Assembly (NCBI GenBank): GCA_037044905.1
Contig: JBAOKB010000126.1
Location: forward strand, 124,001 to 188,000
DNA: 64,000 bases
Direction: 5' to 3'
Origin: Hortaea werneckii
Lineage: Eukaryota; Ascomycota; Dothideomycetes; Mycosphaerellales; Teratosphaeriaceae
Numbering within the stretch: the first letter of the stretch is position 1; each line of letters begins with the position of its first letter. Under the pieces are notes generated by a model. It did no database searches and had not been told where the DNA came from. It worked only from the letters and a program-made list of their open reading frames with translations. Positions 22,336-34,290 of the stretch are shown piece after piece. Both the position numbers and the translations under genes were made by a program.

Positions 22336-22849
22336 AAACGAAGCAACCTACGCGAGTAAAGACCTAAAGGTATAGGGCCTATGTCCGCTTACTAGCTAAA
22401 GAAGAAGCTAAGACTATTAAGGAAGATCCTTAGATCTAGGATAAAGATATATATAACTAACAAGAACCCTCTAGCACTACGACTACTAAAGCTATAGAAT
22501 AGAAGCCTAAGCGGAAGAAAAACGTTAAGCTCGCTAACTATCTCGCTAAGTATACTACTCCTAATAAGTCCCTAGCCGAAAGAATCCTTATAACTATATA
22601 TAAGATAATAGCTATAGACATAATCGCTAAAATAAGTAGTCTAAAGAAAGTCCTATTTAACAATCTACCCCTAGAGCTCGCTAACCCTATACGCGAAGTA
22701 TAGAATAAGCGCTAGATAGCTAAGAAGAGTAGTACTACTACAAAGCTAGTAGGTAGCGAGGACTATACCCTACTAGGCGCTATAGTTGCGAACGTAAGTC
22801 TTACGGCGCGAGATATAGACTAGGCTATAGGTATAGACGTATTTTACTA

Positions 22850-25800
22850 TTAAATGTCGCCCGTAGTCTATGTTACTATTAGTAATATAGAGGTAAAGAG
22901 CCTTCTTAACTCTAGGGCCGAACTTAATATAGTACAAAAGGATATCGCCTTATGTACGTCTCTTCCTATCTCTTCTTTGTTAGAGGCTTTCTATAAATAG
23001 CGTCTCTTTATAGCTAATAGATCCTCTATTATGTTCGCTAGAATCTGTCCTCGTGTCCCTATAATTATTAGAGAAATTACTATTTATATACCTATATTAA
23101 TAGTCGAGGACCTATAATAGGACTATATCTTAGGGGAACCGTATCTATGTCGAGCTTCTTGTCGTATAGACAGGTCCCTATCTAGTCGAATTCTTTACAC
23201 TATATCGAGCGAAGATAGTAAGTACATCGCGGAGTTTAAAGTAGTAGCTAGTTTCGGTCGCATTATAGACTTCGAGAGGCTTATAGTGCTAAGGTAGTTA
23301 GAAAACGGTTAGGCAGATTAGTAGCTAGGTCTAAATCCGCCTATATCACTAGAGAGTATAGAAATACTAGTAGGACTAGTAGTAGTATTTAAAATTAGCT
23401 GTTAAGCTATTATAAGAGAGACAATTGCCCTAGACCTACTATTACGAACATTAGTATACAATATCTTAACATTACGCCTAGGCACCTAACATCTAGACTT
23501 AAGCGGCTTAACTCTGTCCTAAGGCCCCTAGATAGAGGAAAAGCCTTATAGTAGGGCCGCGCGGTACTAGGGTGTATTATAGGTAATACTATAGGAGCCT
23601 CTAGTGTTTCTCGTATTCTATATTACTCTACTAAAGCCTATTTCTAGAGGCTCGCGGAGAACTCTATTAACTATACTTTATACGATAAACGGACCTTTTG
23701 TCTTACCTATAACTATAACCTTCTTATAATCTCTAAACATAGTTAGGCAAAGATTAATACTATATACAAGCGTAAAGCTAATAAGGTTTAGTCTATTGCT
23801 CGCTCCGATACTACCGATAGTAGCACCCTAGGTAGTTTACTAGATTAGAAAGAGCGTACTACTACTAGGTAGTAAGAGTAGCTTAGAGTAAGAAAGTAGC
23901 CGCCTAGATAATATAATTATCTATTCGAACCTCGGTATACCGACAAGCCTATTAATTATAAGCTAACGGCCGAGAGGTAGTAGACTATAGAAATAGGTAT
24001 AGAGCTTTTAGATGCCGAAAAGGACTTACTACATAGCATACTTCTAAATAGAGAGCCCGCCCTCGCATAGGACTTTTTAGAACTAAGGCAATATAATAAG
24101 GAAGCGGTACCTCCTTAGAGAATACGGACTATACTACACGAGGCTTAGTAGGCCCCGAACTACCCTATCCCGAAAGGTTTATACTCTATCGTTATTAATA
24201 TACTTATGGAGAGGATACGTACGGGCATTTTAGAGAGAGGTTATAGGTCCTACCGAAACCCCTAGTTTCTTGTCCGGAAGAAGAATAGCAAGCATAGGTA
24301 CATTAACTTAGCTATTTATATTAATAAGGTTACTATCTAAGATACTATAGTACCGCCTAATATCGACGAATTTATAGAGTATATTTCTAGCTAACTAGTT
24401 ATCTCTATAGTAGATCTATTCTCTAGATACGACAATATTCCCCTATATTCGGACGATAGGGACATAACAGCTATTATAATACCCCTAGGTCTACTACAAT
24501 AGACTACCTTGCTTTAGGGCGCTACAAACTCTATTATATAATTCTATCGAGCGATTCTCTAAGTTCTATAAGATTACGTCCCTTATACTACTAGTCTATA
24601 TCTAGATAACATAAGTGTTTATAATAATAGAGGGGAAGACATAACTACTAAAGCGTAGCCTAGGGTTTAATAATTTATCCTTCGACACATCTAGAAACTA
24701 AATACGGTTCTTACTAACGTTAAGAGAGCCGGCATAGTAATTGCTAGAAGGAAATCCTACTTCTTGTCGTAGCGTACTAATATAGTTAGCTACAAATACG
24801 GTAGCGCTAGCTAGTCCCCTACCCGCTTAAAGGTTATAGTAATTATAGAATAGCTAGAATATAAGGACAAGAAGGAAGCTCGGGGTTTTCTTAGCATCTA
24901 TATATACTATAGGATATTTATTTTAAACTTCTTAATTGTTATAGAACTAATCTTTCGACTATTACGGAAGGACGAAGCTTTTGTCTAGACTACGGAACAA
25001 AGTAAAGCTATAGATTCGCTTAAGGAGGCTTTATATAACGCTCTAGCTATAACAACTATCTCGTATAAACCTAGGTCTAGTAAGATTATCGTATAGGTAG
25101 ATACTAGCGGAACGGGATTTAGTCTAGTACTATATTAGGTCGGTTCCGATAGAAGGAGGCACTTAGTTTAGTATAATAGCGGACTCTAGAACAATGCTAA
25201 AAGGCGGTATAATGCTAGAAAGCTTAAGTGTAGAGCCCTTCTATTCGCCTTAAAGAAGCTTCGCCCGTACCTATATAGGGTCGAATTTACTATCGAAACT
25301 AATACGAACACGCTTATTGCTTAGCTTAATAAGCTAGCCTCCGACCTACCTAATGCTATACTTACACGGTAGATTATATATATTTAGATATTCGACTTTA
25401 ACCTCCGCTATATTCTAGGAAGAAAGAACGTTGTAGTAGATATACTCTCCCGTAAAATAGCTAGCCCTACCCCTTAAAATAATTAAGACATTAATAACTA
25501 GGTCGACTCTAAGCTAAACTATATTAACATCCGGCTAATCCGTAGTAGTAATAGCCCCTCTCCTATAAGCCCTAACCGAGTAGGACCGTTATATCCGTCC
25601 TATAGTAAGCAATTATAAAGAATTGCTAGATAGCTACTCTCTATATAGAGACCGCCTAATATCTCTCGCTCTAAGTTTAAAAGCTTTAAGAAAATAGCAA
25701 CCTAGTTTATTATTTATAACGAGTATCTCTTTTGTAAGAAATCTAAGAATTAGTCCCTCCTTCGAGTCGTCGACTACCCTCGAGAAAGATAGTAACTTAT

Positions 25801-27003
25801 TTAAGCTATATACAATAATCTCGGCTATCGAGGGAGAGAAGGAACGTACCAAAAGCTAGTAGACAGATACTACTAGGATAGTATATATACTAATGTCTAT
25901 AAGTATATTAAGACATGTCTAGAATACTAGTTACGCTCTAAAACAAGAGAAGAGGAAGTACTACGACTGTCCTAGACGCCTAGTATTAGCGACAAATAGG
26001 CTATCGACCTTATTTATATACTAGATATTATAGGTTTTAAGTACCTTATAATCGCGCGTAAAGACGTTTCTAGATAGGTAGAAGCTCGTGCCCTCCGAAA
26101 TAGCTAGTCTCGAACTATAGTAAAGTTCTTATTTAAGGACGTTATTTATAGGTATAGAGTACCTAAGATGTTAATTACTAATAGAGGCCCTAAGAACCTA
26201 TAGTAGATAGAGATACTACTCGAGGTATATAGAATTAAAAACATCCGAGTCTCCGTATACTATACTCGAGCTAATAGGATAATTAAACGCGGCTACTAGT
26301 AAATTATTAATGCCCTCGCTAAACTAGATCCGAATAAGTAGCCTAGGAACCTCTTCTTAGTCCTATAGTCTAACCAAATTACTATTCGAGCTAGTACTAG
26401 TATAACCCTAGCGTCTATTATATATAGCCGCGACCTACTACTACTAATCGAGCTTAAATTCCCTACTATTAAGACAATTTACTAGGATAATATAACTACG
26501 ACAGAAGATCTACTTGTAGTACGTAGCTAGTAGCTAGAACAACGAGATAAGGACATCTTAGAAGCTATATTACGCCTACGTCGCAATCGTAAGTAGTCTA
26601 AGGAGTATTTCGACTAGAGACATTAAGTCTAAGACGAGGAGCTTTAGCGAGGAAACCTCGTACTAGTCCTTAATATTTTACGCGACATCGATATATCTAT
26701 AAATTAGAAGCTTGCGCCCTACTAGCTAGGTCTATTCTATATTATAGACGTCCGAGACGGTATAGGGACGTATATCCTTAAAGAACTAGATAGAGTACGC
26801 TACTATTATATATACCTAGGTCGACTATTAAAGAAGTTCTACCCCCGTAGCTATCTAGATAGCGAACTCTCTCCTAACATATCTTATACTAACCCTAGCG
26901 TAGCTTACCTAGAAGTCCGTATACCTATATCTAGAGTTAACTATTTAGAGTACTAGCTCTTTAACAACGACACCCTAGCTTCCGGTTCCGAAGGAGACGA
27001 ATA
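22850..27003 (+). pseudogene. pol remnant of the 11.5-kb element (PR-RT-RH-IN)
   Basis: The frame is interrupted by many RIP stops but domain order is clear. A protease-like start lies at about 22,890-23,130. Reverse transcriptase is at about 24,160-24,960 (contains GILERGYRSYRNPWFLVRK and LYLDNISVY in the active-site position). RNase H is at about 25,080-25,470 (VDTSGTGFSLVLY, FTIETNTNTLI, LGRKNVVVDILSR) and the integrase core at about 25,860-26,500. The region ends at a TAG near 27,003 after an acidic tail. RNase H and RT similarity is strong; protease is weak. Confidence 0.8.
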
Positions 27004-27142
27004 GGGGGTATTTGTTACATAGATAGGGAGGACTATCTAGATAGGGAGGATCTCTATCGTATTAGCTAACCTAGTTACTAGCCGCGGTAGGCTAGTAGTA
27101 GTATACTTCCTTCCCTTTATTATTGTCCTTTTTACTCTTTGT

Positions 27143-27175
27143 TTCTTCTTCTTCTTCTTCTTCTTCGTCTTCTTT
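27143..27175 (+). repeat. (CTT)n microsatellite
   Basis: About eight CTT/TTC triplets with one interruption lie just downstream of the pol stop. Confidence 0.85.
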
Positions 27176-27380
27176 TAAAATAGGACCCGCCCGTCCCCGC
27201 GTATATATCTACCGCATTAGCTAGCGACCTAGTACTATATTTGCTAGCCTAGTTACTTAACTCTAAGCCGACTACTATTAACAATATATATAAGACTTAT
27301 GCTCGACCGACCTTAAGATATGTTAGCTATGTTATAAAAGTTACTATACCTCCGAAATATATACCTAGAACATGCCCTAT

Positions 27381-27571
27381 CTCTATCCTAGGGCCCTTAG
27401 ATAGAGGAAATATTAGAAAACGAGCTATATCTCTATACTAGGGCCCCTAGATAGACAAATTAGTATTAGAAAACCTACTAGAAAACAGCTATAATACGCC
27501 GATATAATACGCCCGAGCTAATAGCGATTAGAGTTAAGCTACTTAACTCTATACTAGGGCCCCTAAATAGA
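27381..27571. repeat. Three near-palindromic GGGCCC repeats
   Basis: CTCTATMCTAGGGCCCYTARATAGA-type units occur at 27,381-27,406, 27,431-27,456 and 27,547-27,571. Each is nearly its own reverse complement around GGGCCC. The flanks (ATTAGAAAAC and AGCTAT) are also partly shared. Confidence 0.8.
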
Positions 27572-27679
27572 AGTTTGTCTATATAAAGATACTAGCTATA
27601 TGTAGCTACTAGCACTATATAGCTTTATAAACATATAAGACAATAATTTCGAACATATAGTAGTAAATAGGCATATATA

Positions 27680-30600
27680 ATGTCGATATAAACACCGTTA
27701 TAGATATACGGGCTAAGAGATGCGGCTATTTATAGTAGTTCTATTTACTTTTCTTATTTACTTTCGATATAGAGGTCGCCCGCTATATTTATTTACTACA
27801 ACAACAAGAGTCTTATTAGTTAGAAAAGCTACTACCTATCTTAATAATCTATAACGGCTAAGTTTAGTAAATAATCGTAGCCGTAGCGACGACTATAAAA
27901 ACTTTAGTTATACTCTATTATAGAACAACCTTCTTCGTTACCCGATAACCTTCTTTATACCCTAGCTATAGATAATAACATTTAGTAATACCCTCCTACT
28001 ACAAATAATAACTACTACCCGTATCCGCTATAGACCCCTCTAGGTTCGCGACCCTTTAGAACTAACTTATAGAGGTAGTGTGCAAATAAGGCATCGTTAC
28101 CTTACTACTATTATCTGTTTAGAACGCTAGTAACTTCGAAGAAGTAATTAAAGTACTAAAGAGCGTAATTAATAATAGAGAGCGTAGCTATTACTAATAA
28201 GTCCTACTCTAGCTTATAAAAGGAAGCGTAGAGTAGCTAGATAATTAGGCATTCTAGGCTAAAGAATAGGCAAAATCTAACCCTATCTAGGGAGCCGCTA
28301 GTACGTAAAACGTCGACATCTCCTTCCTAACCTCGTTTCTAAAGACCAACGACGCTACTAAGAGAGGAAGAAAGAATAGGGATAACAAAGGCAGTAATAT
28401 TCGGACTATTATTAACGCGGGATAGAGGAACATCTTTAGTTACGATATAGTAAGCTATATACTCGGCACTTAGTAAGGGTCCGAGTATATTAGAAAGCTA
28501 GCTAAACGATATATTAATAACCTTCTAGCTAGTTAGTTTGTTACTAATAGGGCATTTATTAATCGGCTTATCTACTATAGCTATAGTAAAGATAGGCAAA
28601 GACGCATTATTCTAGCCGACTTTATAAACGCCTATAAATTCGTAGGGGTAGACGACAACGACTTCGACGTCCTTATTAAGAATGCTAAGCGACTAGGCCT
28701 TATTCTAGATAACAATAGCTAGCTTGTTAATAGAGGCATAATTGTTAAATTAAGGGCTATACCTAGTCGTATACTAGGTACCCTTAAACCTTCTAAAGTA
28801 GTAGAGGTAGGACTAAGTCGGGTATCGTATATACAAATATCGTTAGTCCCCTAGTTTAGGTCGCCCTCGTACTATATACTATACGAGATAATCTAAGGCA
28901 TACCGACCGGCTTATTTACCTACATTTCGCTTACTAGACCCCCCGGGCAGAGGTTAGGAAGTAGGAAGCTAATTTCGTTCGAGACAAGGTTATTCTAGCC
29001 TAGTACGCTAGTACGTTAGAGAGTAAGCAAGCCGCCTATCGACGCTATACGAACCTTAGACATATTATTAAGAGATAAGCGACCCTTAACTATAATACCC
29101 CCTAGCGGGTATAACTACTTCTACCCCTAGGACTAACCGCTACCTAGTATCGAAGAAGCGACTATAGGCGCTATACCTTAAGCTCTATAGTAGTAGGTGC
29201 CTCTATATATAAAGAGAAAGGTAAACCTGCCTAAGCGACTTAGGAGGCATAGACAACTTAGTAACGACTACGTATATAATAAAGATATTACTAACGTTTC
29301 TGTTAGAAACCGCGCTAAGATAGGAAAGTAGATATCCGATAATTATAATACTATATAGCTTACGGAAGATACGTACGCCTTTAATATCGACGAAGTCTCG
29401 CCCTAAGGCGGCTATTACTAGTTCTACTTTAGACATATTTACTAGAGGCTCGGCTTCCGCGTCTAAGGGATAATATATAATACCCTACGTTAGTAGATTA
29501 AGGATTTAGTTCTACACTACATAGAAAGGACTCTTAAAGACTATAAGATAGGAAAAATGCCGTACGATAGGTTTTTACCTAGAGAGATCGCGCGCCGCTT
29601 CCGTAAAGAATATAGGAACCCTATTCCTAGCGACGCTCTTAGTATCCTACGCTATACTTATGTCGACTAACGCCTATATCTTACACTTAATAAGCCTTAC
29701 TATTAGCTTAGTATTTAGATAGCTCTAGGTATTACGGATAAGTAGCTAAAATAGTTCGATAGAGATAGAACTATTAACATCCCCCTATTTAATTAGTAGA
29801 AGCAAGCTAAAGGCAGAATCCCCTCTTTTAGTAGAAGTAACGGCATCGATAGGCTTACCCTATATAAGATAGCTAAAGAGGAGGCGAATATATACTTCTA
29901 GCACTAACGTAACTTACCTAGCGTAGCAAACCTTAGGTAGGGGAGGACTTTATTCTACTCCGTTACCTAGTAAGTAATGCGCTAAGACCCTAACTACTAG
30001 CTACTATACGCTCTACTTAGAAAGGACTACCGCCTAACTCTACTAGCAATTGTGTACTATATTAAGGTTACTTAACTTAACGACAAGACCTCTTTCGGAT
30101 ATATTAATTATAACCCTTCTACCTTAGTTAACAATTAACTAGCCTTTATATAACTCTAAGGTAGCCTATCTCTCGACAATAAAGACAAAAAGAACTATAC
30201 CTAGGTCGTGTCTAGCATATATAAGCGCTTTAAAGAATAGTTCCGATTCCTATAGAGCAAGAACTTACTTAAAAAAGGAAAAGTGTAGGAGATTACGCTA
30301 GAACATATCCCCGAGACCTTTCGAAGGAATATTAATACTACCTTCTAGATAGTACCCTATAAACGCCTTAAGGTACGAGTTATAGACTTACGACTCCCTT
30401 ATAGTTCTACTAGACCTACCCCTAGAGTATACTAGACCCTCTTCCTATAGTTTATAGGTGTTCTCGACGGCAAGAAGAAGCTTAAGGTAGAATTATTATA
30501 GGGGACTTTCGACAAACATGCTATAGCTTATAGAGAGCTCTAGATACCGGTAACAACCCTATCTAACTACCCTTTTATATATAGCAAAATGCTATATAAG

Positions 30601-31150
30601 TTTCCCGCAGACGTCGCCCTAATAGGGCTCGGTACTATATCTAACGCTCTAGTCGGACGCAAGCTATAGTTAGACTTAGAAGTGTAGTACCTCCTCTAGA
30701 AGCTTATCTTTAAACATAGGACCGTAGAAGCCGTATATAATAGTATTAAAAGCTATATAAACTAGTAGAGAAAAGCCTATACGACGCTCTACTTTTAGTA
30801 GTTTACTACATCGCTCGAACTTAAGTACTACTAGTATAGGGAGAGATTATAGGTTAAGTATAGAAGGAAGACTAACAATATAAAAGCAAATATGTCGTAA
30901 CGGCCTCTAGTTAACAACGTCGGAAGAGACTATATAGAGGATGTCGACCTAGAGGGTATAATTAAGTAGCCCTATAGTAGGGAACCTAGTGCTCCCTATA
31001 CTTAAGACATACGCAAAATTAAGGACTTGCCCCTAGGCTCTACCTATCCGGTTGTTCCGAAGACTACTATAAGGCACTTACTAAGAGCTATATAGGAGAT
31101 TTTTTAGAAGATAGAGAACTACTTACGTCGTAGCGAGAGGCTTAAAAAAA
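27680..31150 (+). pseudogene. Extra coding-like region after pol, unrecognised
   Basis: A plus-strand frame about 3.4 kb long lies between integrase and the 3' LTR. It reads as protein for long stretches, interrupted mainly by TAG/TAA codons explainable by RIP of CAG, CAA or TGG. Best preserved is about 29,480-29,740, with segments such as PYDRFLPREIARRFRKEY and DALSILRYTYV. It has no visible signal peptide or run of membrane helices, so an envelope-like protein is not supported. It may be a third retroelement gene, a captured host gene, or another element nested here. I do not recognise the family. Confidence 0.45.
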
Positions 31151-31185
31151 GGGGACAGGTAGTAAGTTAGGGGACGACGTACTAC

Positions 31186-31199
31186 AGATAGGGAGGATT
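31186..31199 (+). promoter_or_regulatory. Candidate polypurine tract
   Basis: The purine-rich GATAGGGAGGATT directly precedes the 3' LTR, as a plus-strand primer tract should. The same core GATAGGGAGGA occurs twice more at about 27,022-27,050, just after pol. Confidence 0.45.
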
Positions 31200-31460
31200 T
31201 GTCGTAAAGAACCTAGCCCCTACTTGTTACTAGAGGGCATAAGTAAGATCTTAGGGCGTAGAGAGAAAGAATACATATACACATATAGACTATTACTAGA
31301 ATGCTTTTGTTACTAGATTAATACTGTTGCTTGTTACTACTTAGACTATAGCCGACTTAGATACTTTAGAATAATGCTTTAAAAACCTAATTGCCTCTAG
31401 TACTTCTTTATGCTTGCGCACGCCTTCCCTTAGACACTTAGGACGTCTAACGCTCCTATA
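31200..31460 (+). repeat. 3' LTR (261 bp) of the 11.5-kb element
   Basis: This is the same length as the 5' LTR and nearly identical. The terminal CA has become TA, as RIP would cause. It is followed by the target duplication GTAT. Confidence 0.9.
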
Positions 31461-31501
31461 GTATCTTCTATATATAATAGGAAGTAAACATAAGGCTACT
31501 A

Positions 31502-31769
31502 TATAAAGCTAGCCTATAGATAGGGTAACTAGTTAGAGCGTTATTAGAGCGCTAGTGGAACGAATAGTATAGTAATATAGTAATAATATAGTAACTACCT
31601 ACTTGAATAGTAACTTTTCTATACCTCTTAGGTCTCTATATATACTCTCCCTAAAATACTACTACTAAGGCCTAGTCGAGCCTATAACTTAGCCCTCTCT
31701 CGCCTTAGGTACTACTAACTCTCTACTAGTTCTCCGCTATAGCTCTAACAATTTAGGGGCAGCCTTATA
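31502..31769 (-). repeat. 3' LTR (268 bp) of element B
   Basis: This is one of five copies of the same 268-bp LTR in the window. In this orientation it starts TATAAAGCTAGCC and ends GCCTTATA (originally TGTAAAG...CTTACA). Confidence 0.88.
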
Positions 31770-31782
31770 ATTACCCCTCTCT

Positions 31783-34290
31783 TAGGGGCGCTAGTCCTTA
31801 ATACTTAGTTTACTATAGTATTTACACCTTTACTTACCTTAGAGGTAGTAGTAACCCTTTACTACTTTACTTTAGGCGTCTAACAACTATTACTCTTATC
31901 CTTAGACATAGCTTAAGGGTTAGTTAGTCGCTCCTTCTAATCTTATAGTTATTTATAATACGTATACTACTATCGGAGCAATAGTATACTATAGTTAGTA
32001 CATTTATTAATAAATACCTCTTCCCTTATATTCTAATCCTCTTTATTATCTACCTTACCTATTAGCTTTGTACCTTAGTCTAGTTTCTAGCTAGCTAGCC
32101 TTTCTTGCCTTAGCCTTTACCTTATTATTATTACTAGTATTATTAGTAGTTATAGCTAAGAAACGTAAGATAGCTAAGCCTCGTTACCCCTATAGCTCTT
32201 TAACGTTAGTACGTAGTCTCTCTACTAGTAGGCGAGGCCTTACTAACTTTATTTATAGGTAGCTTAGATCTAGACTTATAGCGCTATTACTACTACTACT
32301 ATCTCTTTATAGCTAGCTAAGGGTAGAGACACCCTTTATAAGTCCTTCTTATTATCGTCCTTAAGTCTACCCCTTTCTAATCTCGAGGACCCTTTTGCCT
32401 CTATTATAGATCTAGCGACTACTCCTTTAGCTAGCCCCTCTATTGCCCTATTGTCTCTTCTCTTGTATACTTATACTAAGGAAGCCCTTATTAACTACGA
32501 CTATAAGTTTAAGACCTCTTTACTAATAGTCTTAAACTATAAGGAGACTAAGTAGCTAAGTACCTCTATATATATTAGAGTAAGTAAGCTATACTATTAT
32601 TACTAGTTAGCTTTTTGTTAATTTGCTTATAGTACTTTTATACCTTCCTCTCTTTCGCGCGCTTAGCTAAGAAGAAGGAGATTATAGAGCGTTTTAGCTA
32701 GATTAAGCTCTTAAGACCTTACTCCCCTTTACTTATTATTATACCGCTACTAGAGCGCTAACCTTCTATTAATTATTCGCGCGATATCGAAGAGGCGGCT
32801 AATTTGCTAGAAGCGTAGGCTATTTATATTAAGGAGTTCTCTAAGCCTTTACTAGTACTAGTAGGTAATAAAGTCTAGGTAGCTAATATTCCTACTTATA
32901 TTAGAGTAAGTAATACCTCCTATTAGTAGTCTACCTTTATTAACCTTTTAGTAGTACTTCTATATCTACCCTAACTACGCTATTTATATTAATAAGTATA
33001 GGATTATAAACTATTTTAGCCCCCTTCTCGAGTATCCCCTACTAGCGATTTAGTACTCTCTTACTATTAAAGAAGCGAGCCTCTAGTCTAACTACTAGCC
33101 CTTTGCTCTAAGTATAGAGTTAGCTCTAGCTATAGATATACAACTTCCTTAGTATAGTAGTACTAGCTCTTACTCTAGCTTAGCCTTTACTATACCTCTA
33201 GTAGAGCGTCCTACTAGTCCTTTAGTCTAGTTTGCGACTTCTTTAGATCTTGCTAACCTCTTTAGTTCTAGCGCTCTAACTTCGCCTACCTTCTATATTA
33301 ATAAGGAGGGACTCTTAACTCTTCCTCTAAGCTACCTATTTCTTAAGCGCTACTATAACTACTAGAGTTCTAATACTATTCTAACTACTCCCTAGTCCTA
33401 GTCGAAGGGAGCTAAGAGGGCTAAGAAAGCCTATACTCCTTAGGACCTAGCTACTATAACTCCCTAGAGAGAGTAGGTAGTAGCGACCCTTAAGTATAGT
33501 ATTAGAAAGTAGTCTTGCCTTAGGAAGCCTTTACTATAACATAAGTCTACCTCTCCTAAGTCTAAGGAGGGTTTAGATTTAGACTCTAATAGCTCTATTA
33601 GCAATCTAACTATATGCCGCGCCTGTCTATAGTATATTAAGAGGTCTAGTAATAATACTAGTAAGGGCAATAAGTAGAGCGATTTCGCTACCTAGGATAT
33701 TCTTTGCGTACTACGTTTTAGTAAAGCCTATAAGCCCTATAAGGAAGAGTATAAGGGGTGCCTTTAGGTAAGTAGTCTCTCCCTTCTACCTATTAACTTT
33801 ATTAATTCTCCTTTATAGCTCTCTAAAATAAAAGGCGTCGATTAGAGGCTAAAGAAGGCGTAGGTAGTTTATAATTACTACTATAAGTAGACCTATAAGA
33901 ATAGTAGCCCCTATAAGGATACCGCTAAGAAGTATGTCTTAGAGTATAAGGACTTATATAAGTTCTTAATAAAGACATTTAAGGGCTAGACTCTAGTCGC
34001 TAGTAAGCAGATTATAGGTAGTTCTTATACTCTAATATACGCTCCCTTAGCTAATAGTAGGTCGACTAGCTTAGTTCTTATAGTAGAGTCCCTCTAGCGT
34101 TCTATTAACTCTAACTATAATATATTAGTTAAGCTAATCTCCGCTATTACTAATACTACTAGGGTCGAGGTATCTACTTAGGGTAAGGCTTCTAAGGAAA
34201 GTAAGGAGGATAGTAATATTAAAATAGATAGGTAGTCTTTTTATAGGTCGGACCTCTATTAGTCCTTAGGTTTAGCGTACTCGAGAATAT
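31783..34290 (+). pseudogene. Antisense coding-like region in element B
   Basis: Read on the plus strand, opposite to pol, this 2.5-kb segment gives protein-like stretches such as DTAKKYVLEYKDLYKFL and a Cys-x2-Cys containing ICRACL near 33,610. The corresponding segment in element D (46,950-49,250) is homologous in sequence and position. RIP stops break the frame. The family is not recognised. Confidence 0.4.

Larger units (their letters stand above)
19985..31460 (+). mobile_element. 11.5-kb Ty3/gypsy LTR retrotransposon, RIP-degraded
   Basis: Two direct repeats of 261 bp, both ending as inverted TGT...(A)CA-type termini, bound an 11,476-bp element. GTAT occurs immediately outside both ends (19,981-19,984 and 31,461-31,464), consistent with a target duplication. 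On the plus strand the order is gag-like, protease, reverse transcriptase, RNase H and integrase, i.e. Ty3/gypsy order, followed by an extra coding-like stretch of over 3 kb before the 3' LTR. Stops are mostly TAG/TAA as made by RIP. The length is well above the 5-8 kb common for fungal gypsy elements. It is inactive. Confidence 0.85.

Noticed and set aside
27680..31150. Envelope-like gene in the 11.5-kb element
   Set aside because: Position fits but no signal peptide, fusion peptide or transmembrane run is visible in the readable stretches.
25634..33670. Short minus-strand open frames of 68-77 codons in the transposon block (for example 25,634-25,852, 29,203-29,436 and 33,464-33,670)
   Set aside because: They are chance frames opposite RIP-mutated retroelement coding sequence, with no motif or homology signal of their own.
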